Of a DNA stretch of 64,000 nt, positions 24,485 to 33,793 are shown one piece after another; positions within the stretch are counted from its first letter, which is position 1; each line of letters opens with the position of its first letter. Source of the stretch: Granulicella sp. S156 (GTDB lineage: Bacteria; Acidobacteriota; Terriglobia; Terriglobales; Acidobacteriaceae). The stretch spans positions 476,018 through 540,017 of the forward strand of contig NZ_LMUH01000005.1 of the NCBI RefSeq assembly GCF_009766105.1. The letters are read 5' to 3'. Below the pieces are notes generated by a model. It was not told where the DNA came from. It ran no database searches and worked only from the letters and a program-made list of their open reading frames with translations. The position numbers were made by a program, and so were the translations under genes.

Positions 24485-24883
24485 TGGTTTACTCCTTGGT
24501 TCTGCCGTCTTCGTCCTGCGTTGGTCCGGCTTGTAGCTCGAAGACTTTGTGGACACATACTGCGTTAGGCGGCAAAACGAGCGCAGGCACGATACCCGCG
24601 CGCGAGAAAGCCGGCGTTGCGATGGAGCGCACAGAGCCTTGGCTGCTGAATCTAGCCATGCAAGGGCTGGGGAGTGGGTGCTTTGTAGGCCGGCGCGCTT
24701 CTAATAATGTATAAAAGCTTGCCTTGCCTCGCGGTGGACTCACCTCGGTGTCTCGCTCTGCGTTCCTCGTTGCCGCCCAAACCACGGGCACACGGAGGTA
24801 CAGGCGCGAAACTGCGCGAGACTCCAGCCTAGCCAAATGGCCAGTTAATGTCAATGTTTTTAATGCTAGTAGAGGCAAGCACT

Positions 24884-24918
24884 CACCCCGCGCGGGCGAT
24901 TATCGCCCGCGCGGGGTG
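24884..24918. terminator. Strong palindrome between rplM and the receptor gene
   Basis: CACCCCGCGCGGGCGAT and its complement form a 17-bp arm hairpin, with TTTTT shortly after it on the plus strand. The minus-strand receptor gene ends 37 bases to the right, so it most likely terminates that transcript before rplM, with weak direction evidence. The remaining stretch 24485-24954 contains the rplM promoter region (AT-rich TTTATACATTATTAG on the minus strand around 24705-24715) and no gene. Confidence 0.55.
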
Positions 24919-24954
24919 GCACATTTTTCACTGTTTACGTCATTCTCCAACACC

Positions 24955-27783
24955 CTAGAAGCTGAACGAACTCCGCAGGGTAACCGTCCGGTTGGCGGAG
25001 GAGCTTCCACTGAAAAACGGGGTATTGAGCGAGATCGACTGCCCAAAAAGCGGCGAACTAAGCACCCCCACCGGAGGTCCAGGGTTCACATGGTTCAGGA
25101 TATTGTTCGCCTCGACCGAAAAGCTGAGACTGTAGGGCCGATCGGGCTTCGGCGCCGGGCCTTTCGGAGCAGGAGTGCCGGGTGGCGGCGGTGTAGGCGC
25201 TGGCCGAGGGCCAAACTTGAACTCCTTTTGAACGTGCGCCGAAAGGAAGATAAAACCGGGACCCCTACCGTGATTGACGGGGATGATGGTCTCCCCTGGC
25301 TGCGGGGTAGTGTCGAAGGTGCCGTAACGGGTATGCATGACCGACGCCGCAGGACTCAGAGGGCCGGCAAAGGAGGGGCGATCGTTATATTGGGTGTCGC
25401 CATTGAGGTCGGTACCGGTAGTGATATTGAAGGGCGCTCCCGGCTGCATAACCAGGAACGGGCCGCCACTGACCCCGAAGGGCAACTGGAGTTGGCCACC
25501 TGTGAAGAACCCGGCATTCGAGTAGGGAACCCGGCCGAAGTCGACGGAGGGATTGTACGAATTGGAGGGAAAGGTGGTGGCGCCAAGCGCGTCTGTCCTG
25601 TTGGAAGGCATGAAAAAAGAAAACGCAAACAAGTTGACTCGCTTGGTGGGCTGCAGCTGAGCGTTGGCGAAGAGAATGTTGTTTTTCTCAATACCAACAG
25701 AAGAGAACTGGTAGATATTTTGGGTTCCACCCAGGGGACGGACGCCACTGGACGGGTCGCTGGGGTTGTAGGTGCCGGGCAGTGGCGCATTGATATTGCG
25801 CGAGAGATATTGGTGATCTCCGCGGAAGTACAGGTAGTTCACACTGACGCTGCCGATCTTACCCAGGCCGCGCTCCACCGTAAGGCCGCTAATGATCTCG
25901 TACGACGTGCGCATATGCGGATCGATGTTGTAGAGCGTGGGCGGAACCGACCCCAGATCCGTCACGGGCGGCGGACTATTAAGGTAAGCGAGATAGAAGT
26001 TGGGGTTGTCGACATAGTACGAAGGCTGCGTCGTGCCGCTCTGCTGCCGGATCGCAGTCAGAATATTGGTAGACACGAAGCGGCTGTAAAAGATGCCGCT
26101 ACCGCCGCGCAGCGTGACCACAGGAGGCTTCTTATCCTTCTGCCCGACGGCCCAGGCAAACCCAGCACGTGGCGCTGGATCGACATGATCGGGCACGGCG
26201 GATTGGCTCTCAAAGCGGAAGCCATAGTTGAGTGTGAGGTTCTTGCGCGCCTTCCACTCGTCCTCGGCAAAGATACCGAGGTCGCCGGTGAGCACGGTGG
26301 CGCTGGCATCTCCGGTGGTGAGGTTGTACTGGGTGGTGCCGCCGCCGCTGGCGAAGATCTCCGCCGGAGTCTCACCGTTCAAGGCGCGCTGGTAGGTAGC
26401 GAGGTCGGGAAAGATGAACTGGCCGTTGTAGTTGGCTGTGGAGGCGTTGGCGTCACGTAGCAGGCGGTAGCGTCCGCCCAGGCGCAGGAAGTGCGATCCG
26501 TGCTCGATCGAGACGAACTCCTGGAACTCATAGCGATCCTGAGTGTCATTCAGGCTCTGCGCGGAACTCCCACCGCCGTTGAAGACGCCTTCTACGACGA
26601 CCGTCGCCGAGGTGCTGGCAGGGCTTTGCTGCTGGCTCGTGCGCGAGTATTGAAAGTGCGCCTCAGAGACGATCTTCGAACCAAAGAGCTGAGTGTCGGT
26701 AAGTTGCAGGGTCTGTGTGGTCGTAGTGCTGTTGAGACCCTCGGAGGGCAGGACCAGCAGGCCGACGCCACTGTTGTTCAGGCTGGCCTGGTTGTACTCA
26801 TAGCGACCGGTCAGGGTGTTATTGGTCGTCACCTGCCGGTCGAGACGCCCGCTATAGGTCTGGGTGCGCTGCGGAGCGGGAACGGCCTCGGAAAGTGGTG
26901 TCAGCAGAGTGGGATCAATAGCGTCGACGATGGCATTGTTCTGTAGATCGTTATAGGTTCCGCTGACAAAGAAAGATGTCTTCTTATTAATGGCACCGCT
27001 TATATTCCCGTCGAGATTGAGTACATAGTACGGCGGCTCGACAGTGGTATAGGGATTGCGCCCGTTGAAGACATCGTCATTGCCGGAGCTGGTGAAGTTG
27101 CCATGGAGCTTGTCGGCTCCGGGCTTCGTGAATATCTCCACACGTCCAAAACCCAGGTCGTCATACTGGGCTGAAAACGGATTCTGGTTGATGCGAATCT
27201 CGCGAATCGTGTTTTTGGGCGGAAAGCGGCCGTTCGAGAAACCATCGACAAAGATCTGCGGAGGCTTTTCTCCGGTGCCTCCGGCCAGGGCCAGAACCTC
27301 CTGCTGGAACGTGCCGTTGTCATCGGAGAAGGCCTTGAGACCGTCGCCTTTGAAGACCATGGCACTGCGGTTGTCCGCCGCAGAGGTGCTGGAGTTGTCG
27401 ACTGGAACATCGACCTCCTCGGTCTGGGTGGCGATGACAAGCTTCGCGTCCATCGTTGCGCGAGCTGGTTGCCCGGCAAGCTTCACGGTCGTGACGTAAG
27501 GATCGAAGCCCGCGGACACGATAGTGACGTCATAGCTGCCAGCGGGTAATGTCAGGGTGAATCGTCCGGTACTGTCGGTGGTGGTATCGCGTTGCAGCCC
27601 GGAGCCCTCTACGTGCACTGCCGCGCGCTGCACCTTCGCTCCGGAGGGGTCCGAGACGACACCCGTCAACGTACCGTCTTTGGTGGAGCCTGATGTGGGG
27701 CCTTGCGCGCGGCAGTCTGCCCGGCCCATCGCCCCAATGCAAGAAAGCAATAAGACCCAAAGCGACCGCCGGAGGTTCGGCAT
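24955..27783 (-). CDS. TonB-dependent receptor, Oar-like, with carboxypeptidase-regulatory-like domain (paralogue 1)
   Basis: A 942-residue outer-membrane receptor. ATG 27783 starts the signal peptide (MPNLRRSLWVLLLSCIGAM); an upstream GTG/ATG would add 12 residues without a clear reason. Residues ~35-115 form a CarboxypepD_reg-like fold (LTGVVSDPSGAKVQRAAVHVEG, then TTTDSTGRFTLTLPAGSYDVTIV); a plug-like segment (FVDGFSNGRFPPKNTIREIRINQNPFSAQYD) follows, and a large beta-barrel ending in aromatic Phe (TVTLRSSFSF) for BAM recognition. Such proteins import glycans, peptides or chelates; the substrate is unknown. It is a tandem paralogue of the next gene and is linked to a TonB-like gene. Confidence 0.88.
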   Translation of the reverse strand: MPNLRRSLWVLLLSCIGAMGRADCRAQGPTSGSTKDGTLTGVVSDPSGAKVQRAAVHVEGSGLQRDTTTDSTGRFTLTLPAGSYDVTIVSAGFDPYVTTVKLAGQPARATMDAKLVIATQTEEVDVPVDNSSTSAADNRSAMVFKGDGLKAFSDDNGTFQQEVLALAGGTGEKPPQIFVDGFSNGRFPPKNTIREIRINQNPFSAQYDDLGFGRVEIFTKPGADKLHGNFTSSGNDDVFNGRNPYTTVEPPYYVLNLDGNISGAINKKTSFFVSGTYNDLQNNAIVDAIDPTLLTPLSEAVPAPQRTQTYSGRLDRQVTTNNTLTGRYEYNQASLNNSGVGLLVLPSEGLNSTTTTQTLQLTDTQLFGSKIVSEAHFQYSRTSQQQSPASTSATVVVEGVFNGGGSSAQSLNDTQDRYEFQEFVSIEHGSHFLRLGGRYRLLRDANASTANYNGQFIFPDLATYQRALNGETPAEIFASGGGTTQYNLTTGDASATVLTGDLGIFAEDEWKARKNLTLNYGFRFESQSAVPDHVDPAPRAGFAWAVGQKDKKPPVVTLRGGSGIFYSRFVSTNILTAIRQQSGTTQPSYYVDNPNFYLAYLNSPPPVTDLGSVPPTLYNIDPHMRTSYEIISGLTVERGLGKIGSVSVNYLYFRGDHQYLSRNINAPLPGTYNPSDPSSGVRPLGGTQNIYQFSSVGIEKNNILFANAQLQPTKRVNLFAFSFFMPSNRTDALGATTFPSNSYNPSVDFGRVPYSNAGFFTGGQLQLPFGVSGGPFLVMQPGAPFNITTGTDLNGDTQYNDRPSFAGPLSPAASVMHTRYGTFDTTPQPGETIIPVNHGRGPGFIFLSAHVQKEFKFGPRPAPTPPPPGTPAPKGPAPKPDRPYSLSFSVEANNILNHVNPGPPVGVLSSPLFGQSISLNTPFFSGSSSANRTVTLRSSFSF

Positions 27784-27919
27784 CCAGTCCCACCTGAGAA
27801 GAGTCACGCATTGACACACGTGTGCGGATTAGACTTTTGGCCGCTTGGAACGTTATCTCGGTCGGAGCGAAATTCAGAGAGAATCTGCTACCTGGCGAAA
27901 TAACCAGGGACAGCACCGA

Positions 27920-30865
27920 TCAGAACTGGAACTGTGTACGCAGCAGGATGGTGCGGTTTGCCGCACTCGTGCTGATGAAGCTGTTGGCTGTGGAGATCGA
28001 TTTGCCGAAGAGCGACGAATTGAGCACGCCTACTGGAGTTCCCGGGCTGACGGTATTGGTCACATTCTGGGCCTCCGCAGAGAACGTGAGCGAATAACGC
28101 GGCGGGGGCGGGGTTGTTGGGCCGGTCGGGTGTGGCGCCCCCGGTGACGGAGGGGTAGCAGGTGCACGCGGACCAAATTTGAACGTCTCCCGCACCTGTA
28201 GCTGCAGGGAGACAAAGGCAGGTCCATGTCCATAGTTGATTGGAATGATGGTCTGGCCTGGCATCGGAGAAGTATCGAAGTTGCCGTAGGCCGTACGGAC
28301 GACGGAGGGCCGTGTCAGATCGGTGGCAAAAGCAGGACGATCGTTGTACTGGGTGTCGCCGTTGTTGTCCTGACCGGTGGTGATATTGAAGGGCCTCCCG
28401 GCGCGAGCTACAAGGAAGGCTCCAGCGCTCAAGCCCCAGCGCATGTCCGAATCCAGACCGCCGAAGTAGTTGGCATTGCGGATCCAGCTGGTGCGTCCGT
28501 AGTCTTGATGCGGATCGTACTGGTTGGAGGGAAAGGCGGTGGACCCGGAAACGTCCGCATTGGCACGGGGAAGGTTGAAAAAAGACCACGCGGTGAGGTG
28601 TTTGTTGACTGTCAATTGCAAATTGTTGAAGAAGAATCTACCCAGGCTCTCGCCGCCGGAGTTGAACTGGTACTCATTGCCCACGGCCGAACCGAATGGG
28701 CGGATGCCGCTCAATGGATTGCTGGGATCATAGGTTCCCGGAAGGGGAGCGTTGATATTGAGCGATTGCCATTGATGGACACCGCGATCAATCAGGTAGT
28801 TCGAGGTGAAGGAACCATATTTGCCAAGGCTGATCTCTGCGCTCAGGCCTGCGGTAATGCTGTACTCCGAATGCAGATGCGGATTGATGTTGTAGGTGGT
28901 TGGCGGCGTGCTCGCACCAAGCGACGCGGCATCTGGGATGTTGCATAGCTGTTGCGCATTTTGAGTCGATGGCGATGCGCAGGATTCGAAGCCAGGGTTC
29001 GTAATGTAATACGTCTGTTGGTTTGCAGCACTTCCCTGGCGTACGGCGGTGAGCAAATCTCCTACTGCGAAGCGGTCAAAGAAAAGGCCTCCGCCACCGC
29101 GCAGCACGACACGCGCCGGCTTCTTGTCGGTCTGGTGGATTGCCCAGGCAAAGCCCGCGCGAGGAGCGGGGTCTGCGCGGCTGGGAACGGCGGATTGTGC
29201 CTCAAAACGGAATCCATAGCTCAGCGTCAGGTTCTTGCGAGCTTTCCACTCGTCTTCCGCATAGACCTCCAGATCGGCCGTATAGACACTTGCGTTCTGG
29301 CGTCCTGCGGTGATGCTGAACTGAGTAGCCCCTCCACAGGCCAGTTCGGATCCGGCCTGTTCGCAGGTTGCACGAATCTGTTGATCGGTCTCGCCAGCTT
29401 GCAGGCCTAGCTGGGTGATCTGGTAGGAGGTAATGTTCGGGAAGATGAACTGGCCGTTGTAATTGGCCGTAGCGAGGTTGGCTTCACGAAACGTCCGCGC
29501 TCGCGCACCGGTGCGGATGAAGTGCGTGCCGTGGGCGATGGAGACATACTGCTGGAACTCAAACGCGTCCTGGTTGTCGTGCAGGATCTGCGCCGGATTG
29601 CCGCCGCCGTTGAATGCGCCCTGCACCGTGATCGCGGGCGCGGTGCTGGTTGGGTCCTGCGTAGTGCGCGTGCGAATGTACTGAAAGCGCGATTCGCTGA
29701 CGATGTGCGGGCCAATCACCTGCGTGTTGCCGAACTGTAGCGTCTGCATCGAGATAGAGCTGTTGAAAGCCTCTGAAGGCAGCGTGTAGGGGTTGCTGGC
29801 GCTGCTGCCGTTTGCGCTATTGGTTGGGCCGACCCCTCCGTTGGTTAAATCGACGCGGTTGTACTCATAGCGGCCTGTAAAGGTGTTGTTGGTGGTTAAC
29901 TGGCGATCGAGCCGCGCGCTGTAATCGTTGGTTGTTTGCGGATCTTGCAGGGTTTGCGACAACGGCACCTGGAATTGAAAGGTGGGATCCAGAGTGATGG
30001 CATTGATGACTGCATTGTTCTGCTGGTCGTTGTAATCGCCATTGAAGAAGAAGGAGGTCTTTTTGCCGATCGGCCCGTTGAGGTCTCCGCGAAGCTCGAG
30101 GCGGTGATAGGGTGGCTCACTCGCGGCATAAGGATTTAGCGAATTGAAGGAGGAGTCATTGCCTATTACGCCGAAGCTGCCGTGCAACGTGTCGCTACCG
30201 GGTTTTGTAAAGATCTCCACGCGGCCAAAACCGGGCGAGTCGTATTGGGCAGAATAGGGATTCTGGTTGATGCGTATCTCGCGGATAGCGCTTTTTGGGG
30301 GAAAGGATCCACTGCTGAAGCCGTCGACATACACCTGTGGCGGATGCTGGCCGTCTCCCCCGGCGATGGCGAGCAACTGCTGCTGCAAGGTGGCATTATC
30401 GTCGGAGAGCTCGGCGAGTTGGTCCGCCTTAAAGACCAGCGCGCTGCGGTTGTCGGCATTTGCGGTGCTGACACCAGTATCGGCAGCCACATCCACCTGC
30501 TCGGTCTGGGTGGCAATGACAAGAGATGCCTGAATGTTGGTAGATGCACTTTGCCCTGCGACCTTTACGGTGCTGACATACGGATCGAACCCGGCGGACA
30601 CGATGATGACCTCGTAGGAGCCTGCGGGCAGCGGCAGGGTAAATCGACCTGTGTCATCGGTTGTCGTATCGCGTTGCAGACCGGGGCCCTCCACATGCAC
30701 GGCAGCATGTGACACCTTCGCTCCAGACGGGTCTAAGACAAGACCCGTCAGCACGCCGTCTTTGGAGGCCGTTGGTGCGGGCCCCTGTGCGCGGCAGATT
30801 GTTGAACCCATGATTCCAACACAAGAGAGAAATAAGACACAGCACGCCCGCCAGAGGTTCAGCAT
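27920..30865 (-). CDS. TonB-dependent receptor, Oar-like (paralogue 2)
   Basis: A 981-residue receptor closely related to its neighbour: the same N-terminal domain (LTGLVLDPSGAKVSHAAVHVEG, then GRFTLPLPAGSYEVIIVSAGFDPYVS), the same plug motif (IREIRINQNPYSAQYD) and the same terminal Phe (ILLRTQFQF). The signal peptide is MLNLWRACCVLFLSCVGIM. Its C-terminal barrel contains long Asn/Gln/Thr-rich loops. The two genes probably arose by tandem duplication and diverged in the barrel loops, so they may take different ligands. The start codon lies 167 bases from the divergent TonB gene. Confidence 0.88.
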   Translation of the reverse strand: MLNLWRACCVLFLSCVGIMGSTICRAQGPAPTASKDGVLTGLVLDPSGAKVSHAAVHVEGPGLQRDTTTDDTGRFTLPLPAGSYEVIIVSAGFDPYVSTVKVAGQSASTNIQASLVIATQTEQVDVAADTGVSTANADNRSALVFKADQLAELSDDNATLQQQLLAIAGGDGQHPPQVYVDGFSSGSFPPKSAIREIRINQNPYSAQYDSPGFGRVEIFTKPGSDTLHGSFGVIGNDSSFNSLNPYAASEPPYHRLELRGDLNGPIGKKTSFFFNGDYNDQQNNAVINAITLDPTFQFQVPLSQTLQDPQTTNDYSARLDRQLTTNNTFTGRYEYNRVDLTNGGVGPTNSANGSSASNPYTLPSEAFNSSISMQTLQFGNTQVIGPHIVSESRFQYIRTRTTQDPTSTAPAITVQGAFNGGGNPAQILHDNQDAFEFQQYVSIAHGTHFIRTGARARTFREANLATANYNGQFIFPNITSYQITQLGLQAGETDQQIRATCEQAGSELACGGATQFSITAGRQNASVYTADLEVYAEDEWKARKNLTLSYGFRFEAQSAVPSRADPAPRAGFAWAIHQTDKKPARVVLRGGGGLFFDRFAVGDLLTAVRQGSAANQQTYYITNPGFESCASPSTQNAQQLCNIPDAASLGASTPPTTYNINPHLHSEYSITAGLSAEISLGKYGSFTSNYLIDRGVHQWQSLNINAPLPGTYDPSNPLSGIRPFGSAVGNEYQFNSGGESLGRFFFNNLQLTVNKHLTAWSFFNLPRANADVSGSTAFPSNQYDPHQDYGRTSWIRNANYFGGLDSDMRWGLSAGAFLVARAGRPFNITTGQDNNGDTQYNDRPAFATDLTRPSVVRTAYGNFDTSPMPGQTIIPINYGHGPAFVSLQLQVRETFKFGPRAPATPPSPGAPHPTGPTTPPPPRYSLTFSAEAQNVTNTVSPGTPVGVLNSSLFGKSISTANSFISTSAANRTILLRTQFQF

Positions 30866-31032
30866 TAAAAATTCACCTGAGAAAAATCACGCAAGAGGCA
30901 GCGTGTCCCGGGTTAGACCGCCACTGGGTCCGAAAGTTATCTTGTCTTGGTTGTTTTATAAATGGGGGGAGTCCGCGAAGCCAACATGGAAATCGACTGC
31001 CAACGACAAATTCATGCTATCCAGTCTGCAAA

Positions 31033-31941
31033 ATGCGCGATGATGTTGCGGTGCCTATATCTCGACGCATACGCGGACGGGCGTTTCTCGTTATGGTTGC
31101 TATCGTTCCGATGGCGGTGATGCAAGCTCAGCAATTATTGGGAGTTAATCAGAGCGCAACTCCAACCCCGATAGAGTCGCACGATCCAGATGTCGATGCC
31201 GCCGCTCAAACGATCGGTCGTGCGCTATTCCTGCGCTGCTTCTGCGCGGACAACAATCTCAGCTTCGATGCCCAAGGCAAGCCACAAGCATCTGCCAAAA
31301 CTACCGACTGGACGCTGGCTGGAATCAACGTGCAAAAAGTGGAGCGCAAGGGGCCGGGAGAGATCGAACTCGACGGTGTGCGGGTCGCGATGCGTTACGC
31401 AACCGATCGGCATGAGTTCGATCGAGATCCGCAGAACGATGACAAGATGCGTCTCACTCTTGCAGACAATGGTGATGCTGCTGCTTTTACGCGCGAGTTG
31501 CAAGCAGTGTTCTCCACGGGGATCGATCGGCCATTGCAGCGTTCCATGCCCGACTTTTGGCAGCACTACTTCGACCCATCGATGGCATGGCCGCAGGATG
31601 CTCTTACAGGTCAGCAGATCGTTGCCTTTGCAGGTCCGCCTGTAGCGGCTGGAGGGGCAGAGAGTGAACCTACACTTACACATCGAGCGGAAGCAGGCTA
31701 TACGCCGCTGGCTTCGCACGACCGTGTTACCGGAACGGTTCAGGTTCGCATGGTGGTTGACTTGGAGGGCAAGCCGCGGCATATCGTGATCGTTCAGCCA
31801 CTGGGCTACGGGCTGGATGCTCGTGCGGTCGAGGCAGCCGCGAAGTTCCGCTTCACTCCAGCGACGATTAGGGGCAAGCCCGTTGCGTCGACGGTGCTGA
31901 TGAGCCAGGATTTTCTGTTGGTCTCGCCGCCACCACATTAA
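31033..31941 (+). CDS. TonB-family energy transducer protein
   Basis: A 302-residue protein with a membrane anchor near the N-terminus (AFLVMVAIVPMAVMQ) and a C-terminal TonB domain (about 225-300: TGTVQVRMVVDLEGKPRHIV, then AVEAAAKFRFTPATIRGKPV). The middle ~170 residues are unlike classical TonB, lacking a Pro-rich spacer. TonB proteins couple the proton-motive force to outer-membrane receptors, so pairing with the two divergent receptor genes is suggestive. The 3' end overlaps the convergent glycosyltransferase by 4 bases. Confidence 0.85.
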   Translation: MRDDVAVPISRRIRGRAFLVMVAIVPMAVMQAQQLLGVNQSATPTPIESHDPDVDAAAQTIGRALFLRCFCADNNLSFDAQGKPQASAKTTDWTLAGINVQKVERKGPGEIELDGVRVAMRYATDRHEFDRDPQNDDKMRLTLADNGDAAAFTRELQAVFSTGIDRPLQRSMPDFWQHYFDPSMAWPQDALTGQQIVAFAGPPVAAGGAESEPTLTHRAEAGYTPLASHDRVTGTVQVRMVVDLEGKPRHIVIVQPLGYGLDARAVEAAAKFRFTPATIRGKPVASTVLMSQDFLLVSPPPH

Positions 31942-33626
31942 TGCTCAAGCTGATTCGTGCTGGGCTGCTGTCCCATCTTCGTAACCAGCGGCTTTGGCGT
32001 GTGATGCTTGTGAGTTCGCACAGGTTCTGTCTGTAGCGTGGGATCAAGTCGATAGAGGATCAGCAGGTTGCGATCGGGATCGTCCATCGCCGGAAATGCC
32101 GCAACACGTTCGATGTGGTAGAGCGGCGTGAGGGCGTCCATCTTGTCGTCGTCGAGCTCGTTCCATGCGGCGTACCAGCCCGGACGGTATTGCTTTACGC
32201 GATCCGCTAATTCCAAAGTGCCGAAGTCGTCGTCGATCGAGGGCAGTCCAGTCATCAGGGTCAGGTCGGAACCGGAAATCGACAGCACAAGGTGCGGATG
32301 TGTGGGGTCAGACAACACAATGCGTTTGATGCCATTGGCTGCGGCTTCGAAGGTGTACTCCGGATGCAGAATGAAGCTGAGTTGCAAGATGGCGTCGGGG
32401 ATGACGATACCTAATACCGCCAGGGTTGCGAGCGTGGAGGCGATGATTTTCCCGCGCAGTGTGTGGCTCTGGTGGAAACAGTCGATGCCTAGCGCGACAA
32501 GGACTGTAATGGGGGCCGCGACAACAAGGTAATACCGTGGCTGCAGGTTGTTGTGGTACGCGAGGAAGGCGAAATATCCGCCGGTCCAGAGCAGCAGCGA
32601 GGGCACGAGTGGATTGCGGAAAAGCCTGGGTCGCCAGAACAATGCCAGAGCCAGAACAACAAAGAACAGAGGATAGAGCACATGGCCCATCCATGCGCCG
32701 TCGGTGATGGTATTCAGGATGACGGTGGGGAATGGTTCGAGCTCGATTCCGGTATAGGCGTTGGCGGAGAAGAGGTACTTGTAGTCGGCCAGGTAGTGCG
32801 GACGAACGATGAGGACGATATACGCGAGCCAGAGACTCACCGCCATCAACGCGGGAAGAATGGAGAGCCGAAGCGCTGCACGAAGACGGTATCCAGCCCG
32901 AGCCCAAACCATATACGCGACCGCAGGGATAAGAAAGATGGCGGTGGTCTTGGTGAGGACCATCGCGGGCAGAAGCAGGCCAAGCGCGAGGGAGGGAGGC
33001 AGCGCTCTGATTGCGCTGCCTCTGAAGGCGAGCGGATGCAGATGCGAAGCAGTCAGCAGCGCGAGAGCCGTGAGTGCAATGAGCAGTGGCTCAAGAATGG
33101 CCATGCGCTCGAAGACATAGAAATAAGGGCTCGCACAGAGAAACAGCATTGCTATCGGGGCGGCCAGTGCAGGGCCGGAGCTATGCGTTTGGGACCGGGT
33201 ATGTCGCTCTATAAGTCGATAAAACGTGAATAGTGTGAGCGCGAAGACGCAGAGCGTGAGCGACCGTACAGCCGCGGGTGAGACTCCTGTAAAGCGAAAG
33301 ACGATCCATTCGACGGCTGGCCATACAGGCAGCGCGACGGCAGGATTGAAGTCGCCTTTCCAGTACCAGTGGCCGGTCAGATAGTGTCGAATGGCGGCGT
33401 CGCCATACCAGCCTTCATCTGTGTACTTTGCCCAATCCATCCAGGGGGAGTGGTTGGGGAAGTCGGCGTTGAGGTGGAGAAAGTGCAGGACAAGGAGTGT
33501 GGCCGCGACAGCGAGCATGATCCATCGCAGGAGAGCCGCTGCGTTGGTGCGCGGCGGCCTAGCCCTGGCGTCTGAGTGGCCGTCATTGGCATGGTTCACG
33601 GTTTGGGTCAGGTGGTCCAGAGTCAT
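31938..33626 (-). CDS. Membrane glycosyltransferase, GT39/PMT-like
   Basis: A 562-residue integral membrane protein with roughly ten hydrophobic segments. The N-terminal loop DFPNHSPWMDWAKYTDEGWYGDAAIRHY has the DE pair typical of the first periplasmic loop of GT-C/GT39 enzymes such as ArnT and PMT. These enzymes transfer sugars from polyprenyl-phosphate donors to lipids or proteins in the periplasm. The tail (~residues 430-560) is soluble and hydrophilic. The acceptor is unknown, but nearby polymerase- and acyltransferase-like genes point to cell-envelope glycan work. Confidence 0.8.
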   Translation of the reverse strand: MTLDHLTQTVNHANDGHSDARARPPRTNAAALLRWIMLAVAATLLVLHFLHLNADFPNHSPWMDWAKYTDEGWYGDAAIRHYLTGHWYWKGDFNPAVALPVWPAVEWIVFRFTGVSPAAVRSLTLCVFALTLFTFYRLIERHTRSQTHSSGPALAAPIAMLFLCASPYFYVFERMAILEPLLIALTALALLTASHLHPLAFRGSAIRALPPSLALGLLLPAMVLTKTTAIFLIPAVAYMVWARAGYRLRAALRLSILPALMAVSLWLAYIVLIVRPHYLADYKYLFSANAYTGIELEPFPTVILNTITDGAWMGHVLYPLFFVVLALALFWRPRLFRNPLVPSLLLWTGGYFAFLAYHNNLQPRYYLVVAAPITVLVALGIDCFHQSHTLRGKIIASTLATLAVLGIVIPDAILQLSFILHPEYTFEAAANGIKRIVLSDPTHPHLVLSISGSDLTLMTGLPSIDDDFGTLELADRVKQYRPGWYAAWNELDDDKMDALTPLYHIERVAAFPAMDDPDRNLLILYRLDPTLQTEPVRTHKHHTPKPLVTKMGQQPSTNQLEH

Positions 33627-33656
33627 CCGCAGGATTCAATCAAAACGTAACGAACA

Positions 33657-33688
33657 CGCGCAATCACATGCCGGGCTGTGATTGCGCG
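33657..33688. repeat. 11-bp hairpin downstream of GT39-like gene start
   Basis: CGCGCAATCAC (33657-33667) and GTGATTGCGCG (33678-33688) pair exactly around ATGCCGGGCT. It lies in the 167-base gap that contains the GT39 promoter and the end of the permease region. Confidence 0.5.
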
Positions 33689-33728
33689 ATCAGGCCACCA
33701 CACCGTTTGATGCGGCTTTCCCTACAAA

Positions 33729-33742
33729 TTTGCAATTGCAAA
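33729..33742. promoter_or_regulatory. 14-bp perfect palindrome TTTGCAATTGCAAA
   Basis: A perfect palindrome with flanking AT-rich sequence lies in the short gap between the GT39-like gene and the ABC permease end. It fits a dimeric operator site; no regulator gene is adjacent. Confidence 0.35.
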
Positions 33743-33793
33743 TAATTATAGGTTCGGCGGCGGCCCTTTTCACGAGATAGCTCTGCGAAAAGG

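Noticed and set aside
24485..24954. Sigma-54 or other named promoter before rplM
   Set aside because: AT-rich segments exist but no consensus -24/-12 or clear -35/-10 pair could be defended.
24724..26460. 578-codon plus-strand frame antisense to the first Oar receptor
   Set aside because: It overlaps a clear receptor gene entirely and shows no domain, signal or start context.
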